Shown here: piece by piece, positions 1 to 9,488 of the stretch
Position numbering within the stretch: the stretch's first letter is position 1
How the letters are laid out: each line of letters opens with the position of its first letter
From: Paenibacillus lutimineralis
Lineage (GTDB): Bacteria > Bacillota > Bacilli > Paenibacillales > Paenibacillaceae
NCBI RefSeq assembly: GCF_003991425.1
Contig: NZ_CP034346.1
Coordinates: 2,331,501 to 2,395,500, forward strand
Direction: 5' to 3'
DNA length: 64,000 nucleotides
Notes under the pieces: model-generated
Seen by the model: only the letters and a program-made list of their open reading frames with translations
Databases searched by the model: none
What the model was told of the DNA's origin: nothing
Made by a program: the position numbers and the translations under genes

Positions 1-617
1 TTGGATTATATGATCAGTATGAAGGAGAAATTGTCATTGATGATGTGTCGCTGCATGGTTATGATAAAAATTCATTTCGCAAGCATATAGCTGTGTTACT
101 TCAAACCTATGGGAAATACCCAATGTCAGTACAAGAGAACATTTGGCTTAATAATGAGGGTGATGGCCGCAATGATCCAAAACTACAGAAAGCAACCCAA
201 TTAAGTGATTCGCAGGATTTTATAAATACACTACCTCATTTAATGGAGACACAGCTCAATCCAATATTTGATGATGGGATGGATTTGTCAGGAGGACAGT
301 GGCAGAAGATTGGTTTAGCTCGAGCTTATTATAGGAATGCGGACATCGTTATTTTGGATGAGCCTACAGCTGCAATTGATCCATTAGCGGAAGATCGTCT
401 TTTTCAAGGGATGCTTGCTCATTTGACGAATAAAACAGCAATTATATTGACACATAGACTTGGAATTTGCCGTTGGGTAGATAAAATCGTCGTCATGGAT
501 GGAGGAAGAATCGTTGAAATAGGTTCCCATGATAAATTAATAAATGAAGGGTCCTATTATAAAGAAATGTATGATAGTCAGCTGAAATGGTATGTCAATG
601 CGACAGTTGCAAAATAA
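1..617 (+). CDS. ABC exporter ATP-binding domain, 3' part (5' end outside window)
   Basis: The reading frame is already open at position 3, so the gene starts before the window. The visible part is the second half of an ATP-binding domain: a Q-loop segment (LLQTYGKYPMSVQENIWL), the signature motif as LSGGQWQKIGLARA, a Walker B stretch (DIVILDEPTAAIDP) and the H-loop (IILTHRLG). The LSGGQ-type signature followed closely by the C-terminus is typical of the fused membrane-ATPase exporters (ABCB/MsbA class), where the ATPase is last. Substrate cannot be told; the membrane part and Walker A lie upstream. A hairpin with a T-rich tail follows at 655-695. Confidence 0.85.
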   Translation, partial: GLYDQYEGEIVIDDVSLHGYDKNSFRKHIAVLLQTYGKYPMSVQENIWLNNEGDGRNDPKLQKATQLSDSQDFINTLPHLMETQLNPIFDDGMDLSGGQWQKIGLARAYYRNADIVILDEPTAAIDPLAEDRLFQGMLAHLTNKTAIILTHRLGICRWVDKIVVMDGGRIVEIGSHDKLINEGSYYKEMYDSQLKWYVNATVAK

Positions 618-654
618 TAGACGGATCATCACATACAAATTATAATTATTAACA

Positions 655-695
655 AATAACCTTTTCCTCGGAGTGGAAGGGGTTATTGTCTTTTT
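655..695 (+). terminator. Rho-independent terminator after the ABC exporter gene
   Basis: AATAACC (655-661) pairs with GGTTATT (681-687), the stem continuing inward through TTTTCC and GGAAGG, followed by GTCTTTTT. It separates the exporter gene from the sugar-uptake locus. Confidence 0.75.
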
Positions 696-733
696 ATAGA
701 GGATTGTATCCCCGTTATAGAAAAATGTCCTCC

Positions 734-762
734 TTATCAAAAATGGAATCGCTTTCTATAAT
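734..762 (+). promoter_or_regulatory. Candidate sigma-A promoter of the sugar-uptake locus
   Basis: TTATCA (734-739), a 17-bp spacer and a perfect TATAAT (757-762) lie about 45 bp upstream of the binding-protein start. The -35 is weak (4 of 6), which would fit a promoter that needs activation, perhaps by the AraC-type regulator encoded downstream (inference). Confidence 0.5.
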
Positions 763-807
763 GAAGATGTAACATACAAACCGATCTTGAGGAGGGTCCA
801 AAGAAAT

Positions 808-2187
808 ATGAAGAAGAGTTTGACGCTGTTACTATCCCTGTTCTTCGTAGCTTCAGCATTGCTTGCTGGTTGTGGAAGTTCCAATGACAAGAACACAGCG
901 GACAAAGGCAGTGCGGGAACGAATAACAAGCCTGCTAACGAAGCAAAGGTAAGTGATGAACCGTTTGAAATTACGATTCGCCACACACAAATCGGGGAAG
1001 CGAAGAAATTCCGCTTGGCTATTCTGGAAGATGTGGTGAAGAAGACGCAAGAGGCTGTTCCTGGTTTAACAATCAAGTTGGACGGCGTGGATTCGGAAGT
1101 TAACCGTAAGGAGAAGCTGAGAGGCGAAATGGCTGCGGGCAAGCCGCCGGAAGTGTTTGACGTATTCGGCAGCCCGGATGCAGCATTGTATGCTAAGGAA
1201 GGCTTAATGCTCGACCTTACTTCGATTCTCGATGAGCTTGGACTTAAAGATAAATTCAGTGACTTGGGTCCATTTACTCATGACGGTAAAGTTTATGGCC
1301 TGCCAATTGGCGGATCGATCGAAGGTATTTTCTACAATAAAGAATATTTCGAACAAAAGAGTCTGACGGTTCCTAAGACACTCGATGAATTGGAAGCGAT
1401 TGCGGAGAAGATTAAATCAGACGGCAAGATTCCGTTCGCTCAATCATCCAAGGATGCTTGGATTCCACTGATGACGACGAATAACCTATGGTCCTACTAT
1501 GCTGGTCCGGAGGTCACTTACGGATTCAAGACGGGTGAGACAAAATGGACCGACGAGAACGTGGTTAAAGGCGTAGCCAAGCACCAGGAATGGGTGCAAA
1601 AAGGCTACTTTAAGAAAGGCGAGCTTGGTTTTGAATATGCAGATATGAGAAACCAAGTGATTACCGGCGAAGCGATCATGATGATGGACGGATCGTGGGC
1701 GAACTCGGTGTTCAGAGATCCGGCACAAGCTGGTGACCTGGTAGGTAAGATTGGTTACTTCAGTATGCCACCTCTGAAAGAAGGAGACCCATTCGTTGTC
1801 ATGCAGGATTCGAATAACGGTTATGGCTTCTCCAGTTCTGTTGGCGAAGATCCTCGCAAATTGGCAGCAGTCAAGGAATTCATCAAGAATATGTGGACAG
1901 ATGAAATGCAGCTGCGCGGCCTGAAGGAAGACGGTGTACTTCCTGCCCTGAAGATGGATCTGGAGCAAATGAAGACAACATCCGATGATCCGTTAATGCA
2001 AGATATTTTCAAAGCTGTAAGTGAAATTGGAAAACCATTCCCTGCCTTTGATGCGCTTGTTCAAGCAGAAGTTAACACTGCAATTGGCATGGGTATCCAG
2101 CAAATTATCGGAGGAGAAATCGATCCTCAGAAGATGCTGGAGAATGTGCAAGCCGCTCAAGACGCAGCTAATGCAGCTGGCGAGTAA
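808..2187 (+). CDS. Carbohydrate ABC transporter substrate-binding lipoprotein
   Basis: A 459-residue extracellular binding protein of the family 1 (MalE/UgpB-like) class that captures a sugar and delivers it to the two permeases encoded next. ATG 808 is preferred over an upstream TTG (787) because GGAGGG at 791-796 sits 11 bases before it. Residues 1-22 form a lipoprotein signal ending in LLAGC, so Cys22 should be lipidated, followed by a Ser/Asn/Lys-rich linker. The motifs KPPEVFDVFG and YGLPIGGSIEGIFYNKEYFE are typical of the family. The substrate is not readable from sequence; the linked GH3 hexosaminidase gene suggests an amino-sugar glycan (inference). Confidence 0.9.
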   Translation: MKKSLTLLLSLFFVASALLAGCGSSNDKNTADKGSAGTNNKPANEAKVSDEPFEITIRHTQIGEAKKFRLAILEDVVKKTQEAVPGLTIKLDGVDSEVNRKEKLRGEMAAGKPPEVFDVFGSPDAALYAKEGLMLDLTSILDELGLKDKFSDLGPFTHDGKVYGLPIGGSIEGIFYNKEYFEQKSLTVPKTLDELEAIAEKIKSDGKIPFAQSSKDAWIPLMTTNNLWSYYAGPEVTYGFKTGETKWTDENVVKGVAKHQEWVQKGYFKKGELGFEYADMRNQVITGEAIMMMDGSWANSVFRDPAQAGDLVGKIGYFSMPPLKEGDPFVVMQDSNNGYGFSSSVGEDPRKLAAVKEFIKNMWTDEMQLRGLKEDGVLPALKMDLEQMKTTSDDPLMQDIFKAVSEIGKPFPAFDALVQAEVNTAIGMGIQQIIGGEIDPQKMLENVQAAQDAANAAGE

Positions 2188-2209
2188 TTATTTCTGAACA
2201 ACCTCTTTA

Positions 2210-2263
2210 GTTAGAAAAGGGCGCCACCCGCCTCGACTTTGTGGGGGCGCCCTTTCTGACTAA
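2210..2263 (+). terminator. Strong GC hairpin between binding-protein and permease genes
   Basis: AAAGGGCGCC pairs with GGCGCCCTTT around an 18-20-nt loop, and TTAG/CTAA flanks can extend the stem. There is only a short T run, so it may act as a partial terminator or 3' stabiliser that gives the binding protein more expression than the permeases, a common arrangement in ABC import operons. The bases just upstream (GAACAACCTCT, about 2196-2206) match the right flank of the dispersed MITE-like repeats. Confidence 0.65.
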
Positions 2264-2328
2264 ATGGAAAGATAGATAGAACTTAGGAGCAGAAGAAACG
2301 AATATCAAAGATTACAACGGAGGTTACC

Positions 2329-3213
2329 ATGAATAAAGCACTAAGAAATCCGCTGATATATGTCTTGTTCATATTGCCTGCCTTCATCTTGTTTCTGGCC
2401 TTTTTTATCTATCCGGTATTTACAGCGGTCAACAATAGTTTCACTAGCTGGAACGGGATATCTAAGAACGTTCATTATATCGGATTTGATAACTATGTGC
2501 AGGCATTTAACGATCTTGCTTTCTGGAAGTCAGTAAGAAATAACGTCTATTTTATCTTGTTCTCATGTTTTATCCAAGTTCCGCTCATTATCATCTTCTC
2601 ATTGTTAATAGCTAACGTGAAACGCTTTAAGGGGTTATACAAGACGGCAGTATTTATGCCTTCGATTATGTCGACGGCAGTTATCGGGATTCTATGGGGC
2701 TTCATTTATAACCCGGATTTCGGTCTGGCTAATGAGGTACTCGGACTCTTCGGTGTATCGCCAGTCTACTGGCTGTCTGATAAGAACTGGGCCATGATAT
2801 CGATCCTGATTACGAATGCTTGGCAATGGACCGGCTTCTACATCGTAATGGTGCTTGCAGCCATCCTCTCTATTCCTAAAGAACTGGATGAGGCGGCGGC
2901 AATTGACGGGGCAACTGGATTCCAACGAGCTACCAAAATTACACTTCCACTCATTATGCCAATTGTATCAGTCGTTATTATGTTGTCCATCGCTGGTGCG
3001 ATGAAGGCTGCAGATATCGTGCTCGTCATGACTAAGGGCGGCCCTGCAGGCTCGACGGATGTTATGGCAACATACATGATCCGTTATGCGATTACAAGCT
3101 TTAGACATGGCTTCGGTAATTCCATCGCTGTATTGATCTTCGTATTTACGATAATCATCACAGTATTATATCAAGTCTTGATTGCAAAACGGACGGAAAG
3201 GATTGAATACTGA
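2329..3213 (+). CDS. Carbohydrate ABC transporter permease (MalF/UgpA type)
   Basis: A 294-residue integral membrane subunit with about six hydrophobic segments. The EAA loop that contacts the ATPase is visible as ELDEAAAIDGATGFQRATKITLPLIMP in the second half, a hallmark of the binding-protein-dependent permease family. RBS ACGGAGGT precedes ATG 2329. Its stop codon overlaps the start of the second permease by one base (TGATG), so the two are probably translationally coupled and work as a heterodimer. No ATPase gene is nearby; such Bacillales importers normally share an MsmX-type ATPase encoded elsewhere (family knowledge). Confidence 0.93.
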   Translation: MNKALRNPLIYVLFILPAFILFLAFFIYPVFTAVNNSFTSWNGISKNVHYIGFDNYVQAFNDLAFWKSVRNNVYFILFSCFIQVPLIIIFSLLIANVKRFKGLYKTAVFMPSIMSTAVIGILWGFIYNPDFGLANEVLGLFGVSPVYWLSDKNWAMISILITNAWQWTGFYIVMVLAAILSIPKELDEAAAIDGATGFQRATKITLPLIMPIVSVVIMLSIAGAMKAADIVLVMTKGGPAGSTDVMATYMIRYAITSFRHGFGNSIAVLIFVFTIIITVLYQVLIAKRTERIEY

Positions 3214-4040
3214 TGAGAGCAATAAAGAAGACTATTCCGCATATATTTCTAATGGGCTACTTGCTGATCATTCTGTATCCGTTCCTGTTTGTCGTCTTCT
3301 CATCATTTAAGACGAACAATCAGGATATCGCTTCTAATCCGTTCGGACTTCCAGGCTCGATCTCATTTGATAACTACGTAAATGCTTGGGTCAATGCAAA
3401 GATCAGCACTTATTTCTTGAACAGTTTGTATATCGGGATTCTCGCTGCCTGTGTATCGATTCTTTTTGCAGCGATGCTGTCCTTTGCAGTTACGCGTATG
3501 CGCTATAATAAGATCAGTGCAATCGTGTTTCAATTAATTTTGCTGGGGATGCTGATCCCGAATAACTCTTTGCTGCTTCCAATCTATGGTATTATGAGAA
3601 AGCTGGATATTCTCGATACGCATATGGCGCTGATCCTGCCTTATGTCGCTAACGCAATTCCATTCTCGGTTGTCATCCTAGCAGCTTTTATGCGGTCTCT
3701 TCCGGGAGAAATCGAAGAGGCGGCGGTTATTGATGGATTGAGCTCTGCCGGACTGTTTGCTAGAATAATAATACCACTAACTATACCGGCGATCGTGACC
3801 GTTTTCATCATCAACTTCCTGGGCAACTGGAACGAGTTCTTGCTAGCGAACTATTTCCTGTCCAATGACGCGCTGAAAACGCTTCCGGTTGGTATGGTAG
3901 GTTTCAGGGACGCCTACAACACGAACTACGCACAAATGTCCGCTGGGATTGTCTTTAGCGTTGTGCCAGTCATGATTATCTACGCGATTTTGCAAGAGCA
4001 AATTATTGAAGGGGTCACGGCGGGCAGCGTTAAGGGCTAA
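3213..4040 (+). CDS. Carbohydrate ABC transporter permease (MalG/UgpE type)
   Basis: A 275-residue second membrane subunit, starting at ATG 3213 inside the stop region of the first permease. About six hydrophobic segments are present and the EAA loop reads EIEEAAVIDGLSSAGLFARIIIPL. The C-terminus ends in QEQIIEGVTAGSVKG, the usual ending of MalG-type subunits. It pairs with the upstream permease to form the channel; the sensor kinase gene follows after 22 bases, so transporter and sensor are likely on one transcript. Confidence 0.93.
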   Translation: MRAIKKTIPHIFLMGYLLIILYPFLFVVFSSFKTNNQDIASNPFGLPGSISFDNYVNAWVNAKISTYFLNSLYIGILAACVSILFAAMLSFAVTRMRYNKISAIVFQLILLGMLIPNNSLLLPIYGIMRKLDILDTHMALILPYVANAIPFSVVILAAFMRSLPGEIEEAAVIDGLSSAGLFARIIIPLTIPAIVTVFIINFLGNWNEFLLANYFLSNDALKTLPVGMVGFRDAYNTNYAQMSAGIVFSVVPVMIIYAILQEQIIEGVTAGSVKG

Positions 4041-4062
4041 TTACTAGATTGGTCGGGAGCTC

Positions 4063-5913
4063 ATGCGTATGAATCTGCGAATTAAATTGTTTACCGCTTT
4101 TCTGGGGCTGGTGATCATCCCTTTATTTATCCTCGGCATTATTACGTTTCTAGTCAGCTTTAATTCGATAGAGACGAAGTATAGCCAGCAGTCGGAATAT
4201 TCGCTGAAGGCGATCGGCTATAGCATCAAGAACGTATTCTATGAAATGGATAATGTAACCGATAACGGCATTGCCAAAGGGGTGTTCCAACAGGCGTTGA
4301 TTGCCAAAGACCCGGATTCGCAGGATTTGACGGCATCGAGCCAGCTTGAGCTTAATGCGAACCAGAAGAACTTTCGGTCGCTGCTCTATAATCACCCAGC
4401 GATTGATTACGCCTTTTTGTACAATGTGCATGGGCGTGTTGGATCGAATGTGATTACAATTTTTAATAAAGAGAATTTTCAGACTTTACCTTACGAACAG
4501 TTTAAGGAGCATCCACTGTATGATGAAGTTGTGTCTCTCAGAGGGATGCCGCTATGGATTGCGCCTCATGAGTACCCTGAATTTACTGGCTCGGACAATG
4601 TATTTACGCAGATCCGCTTGATTAAAGATTTGAACAATCTGCGTAGCGTAGGTATTCTGGTTGTTCAGATTAAAAACTGGGAATTTGAGAAGATATTTCA
4701 GAACCTCAGGCTGGGCAGTAGTATGAAGGATACACGCTTCATGCTGGTCAATAACAAGGGCCAAGTATTGTATGATTACAAATCCGAAATGGTTGGGCAA
4801 TCCTTGGAACCAAACATTATGAAGAAGCTTGAGGGTGGGGGGACTTATCAGAGCTTCAAGGCTAAGTTCAATGGGGAAGAGAGTGTCATTTCCGCCTATG
4901 ACTTGAAGGAGTATCCTTGGAAGCTCGTCTCTGTAACATCTTGGCGCTATTTGTCGCGTGAGGTTGTGACTTTTGCCAATTGGTTCGTTATTATCTTCTT
5001 CGTATGTGTCGTAACAGCTCTGTTGTTCAACCTGTTGTTCATGAACCGGATTACAGGCACGATTGGCGTCATCGTCAGATTCATGCGCAAGGTCGAGGAT
5101 GGGGACTTGAGTGCGCGCGTGGATGAGAAGGGCGATGATGAGCTATTGCTTCTGCAGCAAGGCTTCAACAATCAGATGGTCAAAATTAACGAATTGTTCG
5201 AGCAGGTTAAGAGAGAGCAGTTCCAGAAGGCTAATGCGGAGCTGAGAGTGCTGCAAGCCCAGATCAAGCCGCATTTTCTATTTAATACACTGGAATCTAT
5301 TAATGTTCTGGCTGTCCAGAATGAAGGCCGCAAGGTCAGCGAGATGGTGCTGCGGCTCGCTAACATATTACGGATCAGCATTCAGGACAAGGAGGAGATT
5401 AGCCTCAGCCTGGAAATCGAACATTTAAAAAATTATTTGGAGATTCAGAAGTTCAGATTTGATGATCTGTTCGATTATGAAATTGATATTCCGGATGAGA
5501 TGATGGGCTGCCAGCTTCTCAAGCTTACCCTTCAGCCGCTTGTGGAGAACAGCATCCAGCATGGTTTTGAAGGGATCGAGTATCAGGGAATGATCAAGGT
5601 CACTGGAAGGATGGAGGCGGATCGGATCACGCTTCGGGTCGAAGATAATGGAATTGGGATGACGAACGAAGCGCTGTCCAAGATCCAATACCTGGATTGG
5701 GATAATCCAGCCTACCATGAATCTGGATCTTATCCTAATCATGAGCGAAGAGGCCTGGGGCTGAGAAGTGTGTATGATCGCCTCCGGCTTAAATACGGAG
5801 TTAGATACGGGTTGTTCATCTGTTCGCAGCCTGGATACGGTACGGTGATTCAATGTGTGATTCCTAAATATGAATTGGGTGATAAAAATGAGACTGAAGG
5901 CGTTATTAGTTGA
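4063..5913 (+). CDS. YesM-family sensor histidine kinase
   Basis: A 616-residue membrane kinase. Hydrophobic segments near residues 9-31 and 303-325 bracket a large extracytoplasmic sensor region, followed by a HAMP linker (MRKVEDGDLSARVDEKGDDE). The His-kinase core has the phospho-acceptor in QIKPHFLFNTLESINVL (His404), then an ATPase domain with QPLVENSIQHGF, EDNGIGM and GLGLRSVYDRL. This is the class paired with YesN regulators in Paenibacillus and Bacillus, commonly sensing extracellular glycans directly or through the binding protein. An alternative ATG lies at 4069. The 3' end overlaps the regulator gene by 26 bases. Confidence 0.92.
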   Translation: MRMNLRIKLFTAFLGLVIIPLFILGIITFLVSFNSIETKYSQQSEYSLKAIGYSIKNVFYEMDNVTDNGIAKGVFQQALIAKDPDSQDLTASSQLELNANQKNFRSLLYNHPAIDYAFLYNVHGRVGSNVITIFNKENFQTLPYEQFKEHPLYDEVVSLRGMPLWIAPHEYPEFTGSDNVFTQIRLIKDLNNLRSVGILVVQIKNWEFEKIFQNLRLGSSMKDTRFMLVNNKGQVLYDYKSEMVGQSLEPNIMKKLEGGGTYQSFKAKFNGEESVISAYDLKEYPWKLVSVTSWRYLSREVVTFANWFVIIFFVCVVTALLFNLLFMNRITGTIGVIVRFMRKVEDGDLSARVDEKGDDELLLLQQGFNNQMVKINELFEQVKREQFQKANAELRVLQAQIKPHFLFNTLESINVLAVQNEGRKVSEMVLRLANILRISIQDKEEISLSLEIEHLKNYLEIQKFRFDDLFDYEIDIPDEMMGCQLLKLTLQPLVENSIQHGFEGIEYQGMIKVTGRMEADRITLRVEDNGIGMTNEALSKIQYLDWDNPAYHESGSYPNHERRGLGLRSVYDRLRLKYGVRYGLFICSQPGYGTVIQCVIPKYELGDKNETEGVIS

Positions 5914-7504
5914 TGATGAGGTTCATATCCTGAACAATCTATCGAAGGTGCTGCCTTGGGAGGATCTGGGCTTTGAAATTATCGGCTTGGCTAAGAACGG
6001 TGTGGACGCTTTGGAGGCGGCTACCCTGCATCATCCCGATTTGATTTTATGTGATATCCGAATGCCGGTAATGGATGGTTTGACGCTGATCCAGAAGGTT
6101 AGAGAACAGGGATTAACCGGGGAAATCCTTCTTCTGACAGGCTATCAGGAATTTGAATATGCACGTACCGCGATTCGCTACGGGGTTCGCGATTATATTT
6201 GCAAGCCGATCAACTACTTCGAATTGGAAGAAACGGTAAGGAAGCTGGCGAAGCAGATCATCGAGAAGAAGAAGCAGAAGAACAAAGAGCAGCTCTTAAG
6301 CCGGGTAGAATCCCTGGCTAATGAGAATATTCTGATTCATTCCTTATTGGGACAAGAGGCAGTCAAAGAGGATGAATTGTGGCAGGATGAGGAAGGCGCA
6401 GGTCACCCAGATAGCTATGCCGTATTGCTGCTGGATATGGACGGCTACGCGCACGAGTCCATCTCCTGGCCTGCCCCTGAACGGAAGGCATGGAATCTGG
6501 AGATCAAGTTGAAATTGAAGGAGCTGTTCCAGCCCCTGCTCAGAGATTACACGGTGCTTCAGGTACGCGAAGGAGAATGGTGTATCATCTTCGACACTGT
6601 CGTAAATCAGCCTATAGCAATGGAAGCCTTGAGCCTAGTGCATGAGAAATTGCAAGCGATGGTTAAAGACAAGCCGCATATGCTCATCCGTATGTGTCTG
6701 GGGCAAGAACCTCGCTCCTTGAGTGAAATATCCGCGGTTTATCAGCGCATGCAGCAGATTCTGATTCTTAACCCGTCGCAGGGATGGTTTACTGATATTT
6801 CAAATGTGAGTGAAGATCTTTTTGAGCCTATTCCTAGCGGCGTTCTCGGCGTAGTAGATGCGCAGTGGCACTGGGTTGAGCAATTCGGAAGTGGCCTGCG
6901 GAATGGTAATTATGAAGCGTTGACGCAGATGATCAGTGATTTGAAAGCTTATGTAGCCCGTCTGAATGAGACCTCGGTCGGTAGGGCCGAGAAGCTGTTG
7001 TATTACTTGCTCATTCATTTATTGCGTGAAATGCGTGAAATGCAGATGCTCCCTGGAGAACAAGAGGAAGCCGTCTGGTTACGACTTCAGGAAACGCTCA
7101 GCGTAAAGGAACTGATATCGTTGATCGTCTCACTGATTGAGCGTTATAAGGATTCGCTCTCGACGAAGAAATCATCGGAGGTACTGATGATGTCGGCGCA
7201 GAATTATATTCAGCAGAATCTGGGATCTGACTTCGGCATCGAGGATATTTCCGATTTCCTTGGCATTAGTTGCAGTTATTTCTGCCTGCTCTTCAAGAAT
7301 CATTTCGGGGAAACTTTTGTGGAGTATCTGACGAGACAACGGATTGAGACGGCGAAGTATATGCTAAGCGGCAGTGAGAAGTCGATCACACAGATCGGTG
7401 CCGAGGTAGGCTATCAGGAGCGTCGTTATTTTACCAAGGTGTTCCAAAAGTATACTGGCATGACTCCCTCAGAATATCGCTTGAAGGACTCACCGGCATC
7501 TTAA
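5888..7504 (+). CDS. YesN-type response regulator with AraC DNA-binding domain
   Basis: A 538-residue regulator. The receiver domain spans about residues 1-120, with LLVDDE acidic residues, the phospho-acceptor in LILCDIRMPVMDG (Asp56) and a conserved Lys in YICKPINYFEL. A long, poorly conserved middle region follows, and the last 100 residues form two AraC-type helix-turn-helix motifs (DISDFLGISCSYFCLLFKNHFG and ITQIGAEVGYQERRYFTKVFQK). ATG 5888 gives the canonical receiver N-terminus; an in-frame ATG at 5870 would add six residues. It is expected to activate the adjacent transporter genes when phosphorylated by the upstream kinase (inference from linkage). Confidence 0.93.
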   Translation: MRLKALLVDDEVHILNNLSKVLPWEDLGFEIIGLAKNGVDALEAATLHHPDLILCDIRMPVMDGLTLIQKVREQGLTGEILLLTGYQEFEYARTAIRYGVRDYICKPINYFELEETVRKLAKQIIEKKKQKNKEQLLSRVESLANENILIHSLLGQEAVKEDELWQDEEGAGHPDSYAVLLLDMDGYAHESISWPAPERKAWNLEIKLKLKELFQPLLRDYTVLQVREGEWCIIFDTVVNQPIAMEALSLVHEKLQAMVKDKPHMLIRMCLGQEPRSLSEISAVYQRMQQILILNPSQGWFTDISNVSEDLFEPIPSGVLGVVDAQWHWVEQFGSGLRNGNYEALTQMISDLKAYVARLNETSVGRAEKLLYYLLIHLLREMREMQMLPGEQEEAVWLRLQETLSVKELISLIVSLIERYKDSLSTKKSSEVLMMSAQNYIQQNLGSDFGIEDISDFLGISCSYFCLLFKNHFGETFVEYLTRQRIETAKYMLSGSEKSITQIGAEVGYQERRYFTKVFQKYTGMTPSEYRLKDSPAS

Positions 7505-7514
7505 AAGTAGGGGG

Positions 7515-7798
7515 CCCAAAAGGGGCGGAGCGTACGTAGTGGGTACCTGAGCACCTGAGATGTTTCCATAGGAAACATAACTTCGTAAGCATCCGCTTAA
7601 GCCCGGCTGAATTCAAAATTCGATGTCGATGAAGCAACCCGTCCTACTTCGTGTTAGATTATAGAATTTATAAGTTATCAGCGTAGCTGATGAAGTTCTA
7701 TATCGCAAGAAAACCTACCGTTGAATCGCGGTCGCTCATCCTTGAAGTGGCCTCGATTGGTTTTCTTATCAAAGGAGGACTTTTTAAATAACCTCTAA
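7515..7798 (+). repeat. MITE-like dispersed repeat, copy E1 (left end missing)
   Basis: This fills the 311-bp gap between the YesN gene and nagZ. From GGCGGAGCGTACGTAG onward it matches copy E2 (15511-15828), including the GTTTCC/GGAAAC hairpin, the internal palindrome TAGAATTTATAAGTTATCAG.. with its inverted partner, and the right end (TTATCAAAGGAGGACTTTTTAAATAACCTCTAA). The GTTCAAAAAG left end has been lost or replaced. Confidence 0.8.
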
Positions 7799-7815
7799 AA
7801 ATGGGAAGGTGAATA

Positions 7816-9432
7816 ATGTTGGACTTGACTCAGTGGACTCTAGAGCAGAAGATTGGCCAATTGTTTATTTGCGGATTTCATAGCTTGACGCCTGATGAGC
7901 AAATAACTACATTGACTGGGAAATATCATGTCGGCGGTGTTGTATACTTCCGTCGTAATATTGAATCGGTTCGGCAGCTTGCCACGTTGTCGCACAATCT
8001 GCAGAAGCTTCCTCGCAGCCATTCCGATATTCCGCTCATTATATCGATCGACCAAGAGGGCGGTATGGTCGCCCGTCTCGATCATGACGGAATTAGCCGT
8101 ATTCCAGGGAATATGACACTTGGAGCCGTAGACGACCTGCAATTGACCTATGATGTAGCCAAGCTGGCTGCTGAGGAGATGCTGGCGCTCGGTATCAACA
8201 TGAACTTTGCCCCATGTATTGATGTGAATAACAATCCGGCCAATCCAGTCATCGGCGTCAGATCCTTTGGTGAAGATCCTACCAAGGTAGCTGAGCATGG
8301 CGTAGCAGCCACCCGAGGATATCAAGAGCATGGCGTCATTGCGACGGTTAAGCATTTTCCTGGGCATGGGGATACGGCGGTTGACTCGCATCTTGGCCTG
8401 GCTGTTGTGCCTCATGACAAGGAAAGGCTGCATCACATCGAATTGCTTCCTTTCCGCAAGGGGATTGAAGCAGGTGCCGATGCAGTGATGACGGCTCATG
8501 TCATCTTCCCGGCCTTTGAGACGGAGGAGATTCCAGCTACTTTATCGCGCCGTGTACTGACAGAGCTTCTTCGTGAAGAAATGGGCTTTGACGGTGTCAT
8601 CGTAACGGATTGCCTTGAGATGCATGCTATAGCTAAGAGCTGCGGCATCGCCGAAGGAGCGGTACGGGCGATCGAGGCGGGTGCCGATCTTGTGCTGGTC
8701 AGTCACACACTTAGCGATCAGATTGCCGCTATAGAAGCAGTGAGGGAAGCGGTAGTAAGTGGCCGGATCAGTGAAGATCGAATTAATCAATCGCTGCAGC
8801 GGATATTGGAATTGAAGGCGAATCGAATTGCACCTTCCACAGGAACTGATCCTTTGAGTGTACCTGTTCCACTTACGCCTCAAGTGGATAGTGAGGCATT
8901 GCTAAGGGAAGTTGCCGAGCGGAGTGTAACGCTTGTGCGGGATTCCGGCAATCTGCCTCTGAACAAGCAGAAGCCTCTGCTTGTGATCTGGCCTGAACTG
9001 CGGCATCGCACTGAGGTCGATGAACCTTCGGTACATCAATATACGCTGCTCAACGCCTTGCAGCCATATAGCGATAAGGTCAGCTTATCAGTGATCGGAA
9101 CACGCCCGGACGAAGGGGAAGTGCTAGAGGTGCTGAAGCGCAGCACTGATTTTGAACAGATTGTCGTGGTCACCTATACGGCAGAAGGCGAGATTCCGGA
9201 AGGACAGAGCCACCTGGTCAATGCGCTGAATCGGATGCACGGCGCAAGTGTCGTCGTTATTTCGACCCGGAATCCGTACGATGTCGAATCATTCAAGGAT
9301 GTGGGCACGTATATTTGCTTATACGAGAATCGACAGTTCTCTCTGGATGCCGTAGCCAAAGTATTGATGGGTGAGTTTACGCCGCAAGGAAAGCTTCCAG
9401 TTAGCCTGAAGTTAGAGGAAATCACGAACTAA
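7816..9432 (+). CDS. nagZ: Glycoside hydrolase family 3 beta-N-acetylhexosaminidase (NagZ-like)
   Basis: A 538-residue GH3 enzyme that removes terminal N-acetylglucosamine from oligosaccharides such as muropeptides or chitin fragments. The TIM-barrel domain (about 1-335) carries SIDQEGGMVARLD, the NagZ signature KHFPGHGDTAVDSH containing the His of the Asp-His catalytic dyad, and VTDCLEMHAI with the nucleophile Asp. A second alpha/beta domain (about 370-538) follows, as in Bacillus NagZ, although this protein is shorter and lacks a signal peptide, so it should act inside the cell on imported sugars. Start ATG 7816 follows GGGAAGGTG. A stem-loop at 9451-9480 ends the locus. Confidence 0.9.
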   Translation: MLDLTQWTLEQKIGQLFICGFHSLTPDEQITTLTGKYHVGGVVYFRRNIESVRQLATLSHNLQKLPRSHSDIPLIISIDQEGGMVARLDHDGISRIPGNMTLGAVDDLQLTYDVAKLAAEEMLALGINMNFAPCIDVNNNPANPVIGVRSFGEDPTKVAEHGVAATRGYQEHGVIATVKHFPGHGDTAVDSHLGLAVVPHDKERLHHIELLPFRKGIEAGADAVMTAHVIFPAFETEEIPATLSRRVLTELLREEMGFDGVIVTDCLEMHAIAKSCGIAEGAVRAIEAGADLVLVSHTLSDQIAAIEAVREAVVSGRISEDRINQSLQRILELKANRIAPSTGTDPLSVPVPLTPQVDSEALLREVAERSVTLVRDSGNLPLNKQKPLLVIWPELRHRTEVDEPSVHQYTLLNALQPYSDKVSLSVIGTRPDEGEVLEVLKRSTDFEQIVVVTYTAEGEIPEGQSHLVNALNRMHGASVVVISTRNPYDVESFKDVGTYICLYENRQFSLDAVAKVLMGEFTPQGKLPVSLKLEEITN

Positions 9433-9450
9433 TAGCTAGATATAGTATAG

Positions 9451-9488
9451 GCCTGGCAGAGACATCGTTCTTTGCTGGGCTATTTTTA
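9451..9488 (+). terminator. Rho-independent terminator after nagZ
   Basis: GCCTGGCA (9451-9458) pairs with TGCTGGGC (9473-9480), eight pairs including two G-U, followed by TATTTTT. The remaining 213 bases up to the next start hold AT-rich sequence in which no convincing regulatory signal was recognised. Confidence 0.65.
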
